NCBI GenBank assembly: GCA_000310025.1
Contig: FN649731.1
Location: 964,823 to 1,028,822 of the forward strand
Length of the DNA: 64,000 nt
Direction of reading: 5' to 3'
DNA from: Ectocarpus siliculosus
Lineage: Eukaryota > Sar > Phaeophyceae > Ectocarpales > Ectocarpaceae
Shown here one piece after another: positions 23,101-34,336 of the stretch (within the stretch, counting starts at the first letter, position 1; every line of letters begins with the position of its first letter). The notes under the pieces are model-generated. The model worked only from the letters and a program-made list of their open reading frames with translations. It searched no databases and had not been told where the DNA came from. Position numbers and translations under genes: made by a program.

Positions 23101-26100
23101 GTCTATCTGGGCTCCGAAAAACAACAGTTTCATGGTTTTATCGACCTGAATCCTTCGCGTGCCCTACCTTCACCGCCGATCCCCAGGAAAGCCTGTTGGG
23201 AGCCATCTCCTCGGCGGACAACCCGTTCATCCCTGGCATGAACCTGTCCGTCGCATGCACGATGGCGACCAGGCGTGCCATGGAAGGAGAAAAACGCCGT
23301 CTCGCTTCGATGCAGGTACCGCTACAGGATGGGCAACCACCCTGCTCGATCGCGCGTGTGTGGAGCAAAAGTCCTCGGTCAACGAGAGCAATTACGGTAG
23401 AGAGGGCCGCCACCATCGCGAAGACGACGGTTTGCTATGACGACCTACTTCATCATGCATCGATGCACGGAAATACCGCGCGTTCTCCAATATTCCGCCG
23501 CTAGAGGTCACGAAGCGCGTCGGCGTATATCTATGCATGTTTGCGCAGTTTCAAGTCTGGTGTGTGCTTGCTCTCCCGCCTGGGCCTTACTCATAGGAAC
23601 AGCATAGAGTGCCACGCCACGTGCATGTCTGCCGCCAAAGTTCCATCACCCCACCGGGCGACCGAAAAATTCACCCCAGGCTGCCATTGACGAGCTTCTG
23701 CTCGAGGTTCTAGAGCACATGCCTCAGACAGTCAAGGGGTTCAAAGGCGAGATGAGAGACTGCTCCGCCATCTTCGAGCCCGAGACCGTTATCTCCCGAT
23801 TCCATGGCTATCAGGTGCGTGCGTGCGCTTGTGCGTTGAGGTCGTGGTTTGTTCTTCTTTGACTTAAGAAACACGCACACTCAACTCCGGGTCATGACTG
23901 TTGGACTTTGTAGCTGCATTATTTGTTTTCAGTATCGAAGACAGAAGCGACCGCCATGCATTCACCTAGGCCGGCCGAGCATTGAGTAGTCAGTGTGCGC
24001 GTGTGCTTCGTTTTGATCGGTCTCTGCCGCGAGCGTTTGTGGGTGTTTGCGCAGTCCCGCGAATGTAACTGTAGGGCGTATCGTTTCTGTTTTGGCGCCC
24101 TCTTGCTTGTTCCTGTGCAAGTAATACCGTAGAAAATACCTTCCCAAGAGGTGAAACGAACATGAAGACGGCCTAGGCACATGGATATTCATAAGTCTGG
24201 TAGTAGCTGGTAGTAGCTGGGGTTTGTTGTTGTTGTTGTTGTTGTTGTTGTTGCTCTCGTTGTTGTGTTTTCGCCCCGACGCATTCTTTAACTCTCTGGT
24301 GCCACGGGGGCTGTCAACCAGGTTCTGTTCACCTGGTGCACACAATATAATAAGTAGACCGATGAAAATGAGGATATCCATTCGATGTGGAGGCACCTTC
24401 ACCGAAACTTTGTTCCGGCAGATGCGACCACGTTCCTCTCTCAACCGCCTGCCCAAAAATAACGAAACGAAACCATTTACCACAGGGGCCCTTGCACGTC
24501 GTGCTGAGCAAGAGGCAGCAGATGGAGACGTATTGCACGATCCCGTTGGTCCTAGACTTCATGAGCAGGAAGTTCACGAAGGGACTGCCTAGCCTGAGGG
24601 ACACGGAGGGGGTGCTGCTCAACAACACGAGCTTCACGGAGCCCGGGCAGACCCTGTACGGTGAGAGAGGGAGACCAAGAGGACGCGGCAAGGGGAGAAA
24701 AAAGGGCAGGAAGACAACCAAGCGGTTTCGTGTCTCACGTTTCCAACCCGCGGCATTTGTTGTGAAACCTAGAATTTCTGATGAAGACCCGTTTGATCTA
24801 GCATCAGCAGTGGTTTCTCATCGAGAGATTCGCCGAACAACTTGTGCGGCAACCATCGCCACGGAACAACCGATCCCAGGACGCACAAGAACGGTGGTCG
24901 CCGTTATGGTCAGCCCTGTTTCGTTGTTTTCTTTGGTTCCTTTCGCTTCGAATGAGGGGATTTCTCGGCTCGGTCACGTCGGGGAGCGTGGTTGGTAGCT
25001 ATGGGGGACGCGAGGGGATGCAAGGCACCGAAGATCCAAGAGGTACTTGTTCAATCACCGGGGGGTGAAGGTGGTGGTTCCGTACAACTGGCTGATGTCC
25101 TTGGACACAAGCACAAACAAAGGTGGCCAAGCGGACCAGTTGTGCGTTCGACGCTCCTACAGCTAGTAGTGTGCACGGAATCAGGGCAGTCGACTCGGCC
25201 AGTCACTGGGCACGTGCGTTGCCGTTATTTAAGCGATATTTTCTGTAAGAGCGTTCTGCTGGGAAGGCGCACGCGCTGGGACGCGATGAATGCTGATCGG
25301 GATACGGCTACGTGATTTACCTCTACAGTAATCTAGTCTCGATTACACATTCGGCCGTCCGCACGGTTAATTGTGGGGTTGCGTTGTACTTTCTCGATAC
25401 GTATATTGTTTCTGGGAAGTAGGGTCCTACTCCGCTGCAACAGCATTTCCTCCACAATCTCAGTGATTGTCATATCGTTTGTGCACATATTTACCGTAAG
25501 ATTGCGGGCGCACGCGCAAGTGTGTGATCGATCGAATGTCAAAAATCCACGCTCCACAACCCGGAGGGTGTGCGCAACCCGACCGGCACGTGGTAGGAAA
25601 CCTCTCGACGAGATCTTTCCGAACCCTCCCTTTTTCGGCATTGTCAGCCCCTTGGGTTGTTGCTTTGGGACAATCGAGCTATGATCGTCGACCGCACACA
25701 CACACGCGTGTGTGCGTTCGCCCGCGTACTTTGAACAGTACCCGTGTGAACAAACGTACGTCTGCTATTGACAAGCGTCGATTCTGTCGCACGTCCAGGG
25801 GATGGTTTGCTCGCGGAGGGCAGGGTTTTCTTCTTCGGAATGGCTCTGCAGAGAAGCTACGCGGGGGGGACGCTGTCGAGTATCACCTACTTTCCGGGAG
25901 CAAGGTTTATCATTGCCGGGCTTCTGTCCAGGCCGGGCAGCTACTACAAGGTACATCGAGATGGCCGTGTGCAGAGACACCTGCCCAGAGGTCGCGTTGT
26001 ACGTCGCGACGCGAGAGTGCTTCTCGCGGTTGCGAATACCTGGATACAATCATTCGCAAGTCTGCAGAATACAGAATACATAAGCTATTCATACCTGGTA

Positions 26101-29100
26101 GGCAATATTTCGTTGTTGTTGTGTGGGTGGTGTATATTACAGACCGTCAGATTTTTTTCGTATGTTTTTTTTTTCGTGTGGTCGCCTCTGGATTGTTTCC
26201 ACTACAGATTCCTCGCGATTGTTGGGGGAAATCTTCGTGTCTTTCGTTTTCTTTGAATCTTACAGCAGCATTCCCTTGTCTGGGCTAGCTTGCGACCATT
26301 GGAAAATCGTTTCTTTGCCTTGAGTGGCAGGGGGGAAGATGTACGTGATATTAGCTCCTAATGTAAAGTTAACGACAACAACGCCCTTCGCGAGGAAAAG
26401 TAATAAAAATAGTAGTTCAACGACTACTTCAACCGTGTCTACATTCATGCATACATATGACACACACTGCTTCATATTGAGAAGAGAAAGCCGGGCACAC
26501 CCGGCACACCAGGGGCTTGCACACACACAAACCAGATCATGGTCTTTAGAAGCATCATTGTGCTTTCAACCCCGCCGAGACTGACTTGTTTTCATTGGTC
26601 AGACGGTTAGCGTGGTTGATACTAAAAGTAAGGCCACATACACACCTTCTTCCCCTGCGCGGTCCGGAATCGTGCCGAAACCTCGCTCGGCGAACACACT
26701 CTGCATTTGGTAGGAGTTGGAAAGGCACGCAATACCCTCGCCCCCGTTGTCCACGAGCCGTTTCCCTCCTGCTCGGGCGTTCATTGCTCGAACCCGCGCT
26801 TGGCATGGTAAAAACGTAATGTTTTTCTTCCGTGCGTCCACAGCGACGCCAAGGGTAACGGAGTGGCTGTGATGCGCATTCCTTGTTGCATGCCCCCCTC
26901 ACCCCTTCTGTCGTCCCCGCAAAGGCACCGGCCCACCACAAACGTTGTGTGTATCATGCGAACGCTTGCGTGTACAGGTTCCTGCCCTTCGAATGTGCTT
27001 GGACCTCGTGACGTACATCTTGATGATGATCATCTTTGGGGGGTTTGTCATTCTGCACGATGCGGGCGACACCTTCGACTGGATGGAGATCGTCTTCACC
27101 ATGTACATTTTCGTGAGGGCACTGGTCTTGTTGTTGTTGTTGTTGCTGTTGCTGTTGTTGTTGTGGTGGTGGTGGTGGTAGTCGGTATTGTTCTTGTTGA
27201 TGGTCTTGCTGGGCGTATTGCCTCAGCTATTGGCTGGGAACGCCCGACTCCTCTCGTGCATGAAGTACTTTGTTTGTCCTTCGAAAATTGGCGTCAATCA
27301 CCTCTCCCACGAAAGCAAGAAAACCCACACACCGCGCGTCAGGGAGGCATCCTGACCGAGTTCCGGGAGATTCTTGACGACCCCTGGGAATACATGCGGG
27401 ACCAGTGGAACCTGCTTGACGTGGCCTCCCTCACCTTGCTCCTTGGCGGGGTGATCCAGCGAATGTACGGACAAGTCGACGACCAGTCCTCCCGGGCCTT
27501 GTATGCCCTCAGCGCGCCCCTGGCGTTCGCCAGGATCCTGTTCTTCGTGCAGATCCTTCCCTCGCAAGGGCCGATAATACAGGTGCGTTGTAATAACTCT
27601 TGCTCTGACAACGGTCATGATGACGCGGTAGGCTCCGTGATGCTGTGAGTGTCAACTGCTCTTGATGGACGGCCGATTCCCGGGTCCCACAAGGCCCACG
27701 TCTGGTAGTACAGGTCAGCTCCAGGGTTTGAGTTGGACCAAGTCGTGGTCTCCATGTCAGCCGTGCAGGTTGACCGACACCCGTGAGGGCACAAAATGCA
27801 ATCTTTTTGCTATCGGGACACACACAGCATCCAAAAGCGTGTTTTCGGCTTCGATCCTCGGTCGGGAAAGTGGCCGTGTTGCGTGTCGCGGCCAAATTGA
27901 CCCGAGGGCGGCTGGTCGGAAAAATGTTTTTCATGAGCCTCAGCGACAGTGGAGAGACATCACGATTTGTCAAGTCTAGCGGGTGTCACCTGCAGCCTTC
28001 CACCCATCACCCGCTCCCCCTCTTCCTTGGCAGGTAATGTTTTCGATGACGGGCCTTCTGGCCAAGTTCGGGATGATCATGCTGCTTGTGATGCTGGGCT
28101 TCGTGACGTCCTTCTACAGTCTGTACAAAGAAACCACCACCTATGGCGTGGTGAGACAGCGACACAAACAAGAGGCGCAGACAGAATAGGCGCCAAGCGT
28201 AGGAAGAAAGGGGTCGGAAGACTGTAGTAGGTGTTGGCGAAGAGAGGGGTGTGGTGCAGCAACGAAAACATGGCCGACTTCCTGCAAGAAGTGCGACCAG
28301 CCGGTGCGATTTACACGAGAGCTACGAAAAGTACTCGTAGACACGGAAGCACTGCACCGTCTTCTCCTGGTTCCGGCGGCGTCTTCGAATAGAACCGCCG
28401 GCTCGGGAAAAGAAGAAACCATCAGGAAACTCGCGAAACGACATTCCGGTTTTGTGGCTGCCAAGTGTCTCGAACATGTGTCTACTATACTACATACAAT
28501 CAAGACGCGTGAACGTACTGCAGTGTGAGCCGCTTCTTGCGACAGAAGTGTCAATAAGGCATGCGTTTCGTTTCGATTTGCATGAGGGTTATGATGATGC
28601 TCGAAAACACGCTTCTGTTGTCCTCATCGGAACGTGGACGCTGTTCTTCTGCAGGTATGGAAGGCCATCTTCAGGGCGACGCTGGGCGAAACGGACTACT
28701 TCGACGACTTCTCGGGGACCACGTTCGACGGCGTGGCCACCGCCCTCCTGGTCGTCTACCTCGTTCTGCTTACCATCATGATGCTCAACCTCCTTGTGGC
28801 GGTGCTGTCGACGGCACACGCCAAGGTCGACGCGGACGCCGGCCTCGAGTACAAGGTTAGCAGCCGCCGTCATCGTTTTCCTGCAGCAACTTTTTCGGGC
28901 TTCGAGCACAAGCGTGCGCCCGCGCCCGCGCGTGCTTCTTTGGTTCGCGTCGACGGCGGTGCTTACAGCGACTTACCAGCGGTATCGGCGGGTGACATAA
29001 AAATTTTCCCCGGAGGAGAGAGACGACCAATTTTCGAAGAATGAACCACGCCCAGGATGTATGGTCCGACGCTCTCGACAATCCCGTAACAAAAAAGCAC

Positions 29101-31462
29101 GCCGGAGATTCACACCTGAGCATTCGCCCCTAACCAAGGGAGTCAGGTGGATCTTTCCTCCGCCGTGGAGCACTACGCAGACCTCAAAGGCTCTTCCCGC
29201 GATTTTGCGAGGTCTCTCGCGGGCTTTACCTAATCGCGAAACAACAGGCGTTGTCACGAATGTTGTCAATCACCAGCATAACCATTGGCGGCGAGCAAGC
29301 CGTTCTATCTCCTTAGACATGCCATCCTTTCACCGCCAATTTTCCTGCCTGCACTGTGCCAAGCACGAGGCCGAATGCCAGGCGTCATACTTTTTTCCCT
29401 GCCTACCAGCCAACGAACGTTGGAAGAGGTGGTTGCGTTTGAATGTATTCATACGTCGTTCCTCTCCCTCTGTTCGCCATGCATCTTCCGTACCCTCTTT
29501 TCCAACAATGCTATTGAAAATCCCGGTCTAAAAGTGTGGACGTTTCGTTTGGCCTTTTACATGACATGCATGCGTTGGTCAGCATCAATCACGCTCCCTC
29601 GCTCACGCACACCTCATCACTTTTCACCGTCTCACCTCTCACAACGGCGATTCAGGAACACGTCGTCGACAACCATGTTGCAGGTCTAGATGTTGCGATT
29701 TGTCGTCCCTGGGCCTGTCATCTTCGGTCGTGAGTCCCGAGTCCAAACATTCCCACGTGATCTCAATGCACACTCTAGCACCGTATGTCCGCTGACAGTG
29801 CTTTTTGAGGTTCGCAGGGTTTCTTTTGTTGTGTTTCCATTGGTTCGAAACCAAAGAAATATAAATGGTTTCCTAGACCTCTGGGAGAAGACTCATTTTG
29901 GCGGCAATCGATAACACTCTTGTTCGATCGCACGACCTCGCCGCATCTTGAATCTGTCAGGTGACCAAGGCTAGGCTGATCCAACACTACGTAAACGTGG
30001 TCGAGATCGACCGCCTGCCGCCGCCCCTCAACCTGTGTCAGTGGATCTTCGCCCTCCCCTTCATGGTGCTAGACTTGTGCTCCCGCTCCTCCCGGCGCCC
30101 CTCAACGGCACGCACCAACTCCGCCGCCGGCTCTGCTTCCAACAGCAGCAGCAGCAGCAGCAGCAGCAACGAAGAAACAAAGAGAGGCCGCAGCCATTTC
30201 GATGTCGCCCGTGGCTGCTTCGGCCGGCTGGCGTTCTGGGCTATGCTCGGCCCCATCGCCGTCCTTGCCGGCTGGGTGCTGTGGATGATCTCCGTCGTAA
30301 AGGCACCGGTCGTGGTCTGGCAAACCTCGGGGGACAAGAGTCGCGGCGGAAGGATCGCCAGGATGCTGCTCGTGATCTTCGCTTGTGCGGTGGGAGCACC
30401 CTTCTGGCACCTGGTCATGTGGGTGCGAGGCGGCGTGGCTGGCGTGAGGAGGACCATGCGTGCTCTGGGCTGTTGCTGCTGCTGCGGGAGGGGGCGCGGG
30501 GGCGGGGCGAAGCGGGTCGGCGGAAGGACGCCGACCGCATCGATGACGGTGCGTGGCTTTCCCGCGACGACCGTGGCCGAAGGAGCAGAACATGATATGG
30601 AGAAGGTGGTGCCGATCGTGCTGCAGGAGGCAGATGGGGGTGAGTGGTGCCAGATTTCCCGTGGGTCGCGATTATTGACGATCAAAACAACACAGCCCGC
30701 CGCCCCCAACCTAGGTACAGTAGGCATCCTTTTGAACAAACGACTTTAAACGAAAAGCAGCGCGGAGACAAAAAATGCCCAAGAACTACCACGCACCACC
30801 CGCGTTAGACCCGTATTTTCCCGTAGTAAGGTAGTTGTCCATCAAATCCTATCGGCCCCACCACAACAACTCCCCGCTCTTGCCTTCCTGGAATCGCTCA
30901 TGCGTGATCGTACCCCTCATGTACGACGCTTTCCTCAGCTCTGGCCACCAGCGAGCTCCAGATCTTTCTCGACGACCCCATGAGCGACCCGGCCGTGCGC
31001 CGAGACGAGGAGACGAGGGCAACTACGGTGGAGCACATCAAGCTGCTCAGAAACCGCCTGGAGGCCACGACCAAGGAGCACATGGACGGGCTGCAGGCCT
31101 ACCTCCTCAAGACCGCGGGAGATATCTCCCGCCAGCTGGAGGAGTCGGGTGCGGGGGGGCGTGGGTCCCATGGCGGTGGTGGTGGTGGTGCTGCCGCCGC
31201 CGCCCGGGGTCGGGTAGGTGCCGCACCCCAAGACGAAGATGACGACGAAAATCGCGACGTGGGCGGATGGGAGGCCGGGAGCCGGGGCGCGGAGGAGCTG
31301 AGGCAGATCGTTGGCGCGAGGTTTAGCGAGCTCGACGCAAGCCTCGAAGCAAGGGAGGGCGCGCTACAAGAGAGGATGGGGACCATGATTGACGAGCGAT
31401 TGGGCGCCCTGACGAAGAAGCTAGACCTTGTCCTCAGCGCGCGGGAAACCGGGGCGCCGTAG
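13269..31462 (+). CDS. Ankyrin-repeat TRP-like cation channel, 21 exons
   Basis: Predicted plasma- or endo-membrane cation channel. Exons: 13269-14196, 14704-14769, 15366-15652, 16757-16867, 17187-17306, 17963-18100, 18561-18722, 19314-19466, 20423-20551, 21120-21176, 21820-21930, 23187-23315, 23680-23814, 24486-24660, 25799-25950, 26978-27112, 27343-27582, 28034-28150, 28655-28855, 29961-30639, 30939-31462. They total 4749 nt (1582 residues) and every phase agrees. Residues 1-330 are Ala/Pro-rich and disordered. About 331-755 form divergent ankyrin-like repeats. S1-S6 span 960-1170, with the TRP-type DQWNLLD before S3 and a pore segment around LGETDYFDDF. A charged coiled-coil-like tail ends the protein. 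The start could instead be ATG 13395. Exon 8's acceptor is the weakest. TRP family membership is clear; the subfamily and gating stimulus are unknown. Confidence 0.85.
14570..14645. repeat. CTGT/CT microsatellite
   Basis: Simple repeat in intron 1 of the channel gene, just upstream of exon 2. Confidence 0.8.
16119..16630 (+). repeat. C-run-bounded repeat, copy 1
   Basis: Begins TGTTTGCCATCGGG and ends GACTATGAGTACA. C-rich tracts lie on both sides (16091-16115 and 16631-16640). It contains a T-rich centre (TTTTTTTTTACCTTTTTTTTTT) and AAGTAAGCACAAGATGCCG. It lies in the intron between channel exons 3 and 4. No coding sequence was found. Confidence 0.8.
19615..20201 (-). repeat. C-run-bounded repeat, copy 2
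   Basis: Reverse orientation to copy 1. It runs from TGTACTCATAGTCGTGCATG at 19615 to GATGGCAAACA at 20201, where a long G-rich run follows (20203-20235). The last ~50 bp (CGTTGCCAA[G/A]CGACGAAAACCCAA..GATGGCAAACA) are duplicated in tandem at about 20094-20135 and 20163-20201. It lies in the channel intron between exons 8 and 9. Confidence 0.8.
24222..24255. repeat. TTG/GTT microsatellite
   Basis: About 11 GTT units in the channel intron upstream of exon 14. Confidence 0.85.
26978..28855 (+). other. Channel exons 16-19: S1-S6 and pore
   Basis: Exon 16 holds S1 (LVTYILMMIIFGGFVIL) and the start of S2. Exon 17 holds EYMRDQWNLLDVASLTLLLG (S2-S3 link and S3) and the S4-like LAFARILFFVQILP. Exon 18 holds S5 (GMIMLLVMLGFVTSFYSLY). 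Exon 19 holds the pore (IFRATLGETDYFDDF) and S6 ending in MMLNLLVAVLSTAHAKV. The order, spacing and WN-x-x-D motif are those of TRP channels. S4 has a single Arg, so strong voltage sensing is unlikely. Confidence 0.9.
27125..27182. repeat. TTG/TGG simple repeat
   Basis: Low-complexity TTG grading into TGG, directly after channel exon 16. Confidence 0.8.
29961..31462 (+). other. Channel exons 20-21: long C-terminal region
   Basis: After S6 the chain passes a poly-Ser tract. It then has two more hydrophobic stretches (AFWAMLGPIAVLAGWVLWMI; ARMLLVIFACAVGAPFWHLV), a run of five Cys (LGCCCCCG) and a Gly/Arg-rich linker. The last exon is a charged, helical, coiled-coil-like region with a Gly/Ala-rich insert, ending in GAP and a stop at 31460-31462. 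Splice: GATGGGG|GTGAGT, phase 1. Confidence 0.75.
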
Positions 31463-32317
31463 AACCATGCAGACCTCGGTTCGGTTTTCTTTTGAAAACG
31501 GTCGTCACCGTAATCGTGAAGTCTCAGGAGCGGGAACAACGCCCTTAACACCTGCCCCACTGCTGTCGGATAGGTGTGCAAGGTCGCTCATGGGCTCATT
31601 TGTCGTAGCAAGAAAAACCCTCGAGTCTTATCGGTCGCGCTTCCCTCATTGACCGTCGCGGGGCGGGTTTGTGGCTATTTTGATGCTATCGTTTGTGGTG
31701 TCGCGGCAGGACCATCCTTGGTTCCAGCTGAGCTACAAGCTTTGTTGATCCAAGCCAAAGCTAAAGGTTTTGAACGGTGAGCGGGAGCCTGTTCTTTAGT
31801 AGTATGGGGGTTGGGTAGGGATGGCGTAGGGGGGTGTATCCATGAGTGTAGTTCAAGGGGGGATTGGTTATTTTTTCTGGCCCGGGACATTTTTCGACAA
31901 TCGACCGCCGACACCGACGTCGATGGTGGGTGGTGGTGTAGCACCGGCACTCTCGCGTTCATGAAATCCAACGCGAAAGACGAGCGGACGACCTCTGGAT
32001 CGACCGAATGATACCGCGGGCCTTGTAGGGCAACAAGTTCCGGAGGAACACCGGTCGGTCCTGAGCGTCTGTGCTTGGTACATGTAGTTTGCCTTTCGTG
32101 TTCTTGGATTTATGACTTATTCTACAGCTTTTCCAACGTATATTTCCTTGTCCTTTGATATTGCGCGTGTTGTTCACTTCTACGCAAAATAATGTTTAAA
32201 TAAAAGGTACTTGACGGACTATTTTTTCTTTTTTTCTTTTTTCTCCCATCATTGGACTCTGTCGTCTGCCCCTCTGGCCCCCATCCTCCATTTCTACTAG
32301 CTAGACGACCCTACCGG
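31463..32317. other. 3' flank of the channel gene
   Basis: Contains the probable 3' UTR. An AATAAA-like element, AAATAAAAGG, occurs at about 32196-32205. No other gene was recognised. Confidence 0.4.
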
Positions 32318-32582
32318 GGTCACCTAGGAGGGGGGGGTTGGACCCCCTCCTGCGGTTCCTGCCTGAGATACTTGTATCGCGAGAAGGGTACAGCAATCCC
32401 TTCCCTCGCGACTTAAATGAAGTCGATCTAGTTTACTAACAACGAGCTTTGCAGCGCGTCGCTTCCAACTTAGACCAGGATTTATTAAGTGAGAAAAAGA
32501 ACTCACGTTGCCGGGACTCGAACCCATCACCTGGCCCTTGGTAGGCTGCGGGGGTACCCACTATAGACCCCCGGGGCGACCG
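32318..32582 (-). mobile_element. Second tRNA-headed SINE family
   Basis: On the minus strand the head has GTCGCCCCGGGGGTCTATAG and a B box, GGGTTCGAGTCCCGGC, at about 32511-32526. A ~190 bp body follows. It differs from the 6.3/12.5 kb SINE. A headless relative may lie at 33195-33330: CCTTCTGCGGT, ATCG[CT]GAGAAGGGT[AC]CAGC and CGCGAC occur in the same order. Confidence 0.5.
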
Positions 32583-34336
32583 TATGTTGCTTACTGTAGA
32601 TCTTGCATGTTGAAACCAGCGGCACGTCCATTTTTGGGAGTGCGCGGGACTCGGTCTGGAAGGGCTGCATTATTGGTAACCCGATGTGAACTCCTGATAA
32701 AACGTCCACAGATATGCCTGCCTCTCGTGTTTGGCTGGCAACAGGAGAGGTAAATGCCCGATGCTGGTTGGTGCGCCACAGTACATGGCACAGGCCTGGT
32801 AGATAGGGCATTTGTCGGGGAAGCAGTCTTCGTACGCCTGTCGTAAGTTTGGTGTACTGGGACGTTTCCTTTGTTCCACAGATCACTTTAAACGTTGTTA
32901 GCATTGTTCGTTGGTACCTAAGCGCAGCGATGAGGGTGTGTGCGAGTTTCCCGCGATTGGAGACTTCGCAACACAGCGCGATCGGTCTCTACGTTCGTTC
33001 TTGGACGTGCTTGCACCCCACCCGACCCCCGATATTAATTTTCCGATGCCCGTTTGTTGTTTGTTGTTTTTCGTCGTATGTATTTTGGCAACAGTCCCCC
33101 CATTTTCCGTGGTGAGACGTGTGCTACACTCTTCAGTGTATGTAGAGTGCTGCACTTTTCAGTGTATTTTTTCGTACAACTACAACCCTCCAGCGTCACA
33201 CAGGAGGGGGTTATATTAACCACCAGAGGGCTTTTTTCTTCTTTTTATTTTATTTTCGTGCCCCACCCTTCTGCGGTGCGTGCTGAGTTTTATGTTTATC
33301 GTGAGAAGGGTCCAGCCGTCCGCGACGTTCCTTTTTGGCATTTGATTGTATTTTAGGGTCAAGTTTTCGCTGCTAAGTTCGTTAGTGGTGGCGAGTTCTG
33401 TAGCCTGCAGTAAGCTCGCAGTGCCTTCCAACAATGTCTGTCCAACCCAACCGTGGCGATTACAGGGTATGGGTGGCGGTACGTTCCTGTCGTTGTGCTC
33501 TCGGTATCGGCGAAGTGGATGCACTTTTCCGATTTCAATGAAACGCCTTTTCTTCACTCGGTACAGGGTGCTGCTGTACCGTAGCACCGTGTGGCGGTGC
33601 CACAGCGGTTTTTGCAGTTTGGTGTGGTTTGGAGAGTCGGGTTCAACGCTCGGATTGTAACTACAGTAAGAGAGGCACCCGCTTCCCACAGCTTTGACCT
33701 GGGTGGTCTACGGCGAAGACAACGCCTTTGTTCTACATTTGCCTTATTCACGTCAACCGATTTATTGAACATACCGTCTCCCTCCTCTTCCCTCGAATAT
33801 CATCGTGCATATCACCGTACTTCGTTCAGCGTCGCATAGATACGAGAGGTACAACGTGGGTGTATGCAAAAAGCCAAGAAGTAAAAAGGGTCAATTGCAT
33901 TCGGCAATGTAAACGGATTGCAAAGCCAGCACGAGAGACTTTCAAAAAAAATAAACACCGTGGTGCCAACTCTCGCACTGCAAATACACTCGAAGCTCCA
34001 CCTCACAGAACAACTCTCGCCAACGCTTTATTCAAACGAAGATCCCCGGAGACCCACTGCAAAGATATTTTTCTGCGAACGTGGTCGTGAAACATACGCT
34101 TCGAGGAAGCGCGCAGTCTAGCAACGCAAATCCTCACTCATGTTTCTTGCGATAGCAATACAGAAATACCGATGTACCTGTCCTGGACGTTTAACAGAGT
34201 CAAGGATGTAAAACATCAACCCAGCTATAAGCTTCAGAATGCCCAAGCACGGCACAACCCTCAATTTCGGACTCTTCCTCCCAAACTCGTCACCATAACC
34301 AACACCAGCAAGGGAATTTTCGGCAGCCTTACGGGT
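32583..34336. other. Spacer between two convergent genes
   Basis: The channel gene and the Rossmann-protein gene end towards each other here. Apart from the possible SINE relative at 33195-33330 and short repeats of TTCAGTGTA near 33130-33165, nothing was recognised. Confidence 0.35.

Noticed and set aside
31693-31780. Acceptor-like GGCAG followed by DHPWFQLSYKLC and stop
   Set aside because: The channel gene already has a stop at 31462, and nothing links this short frame to another gene.
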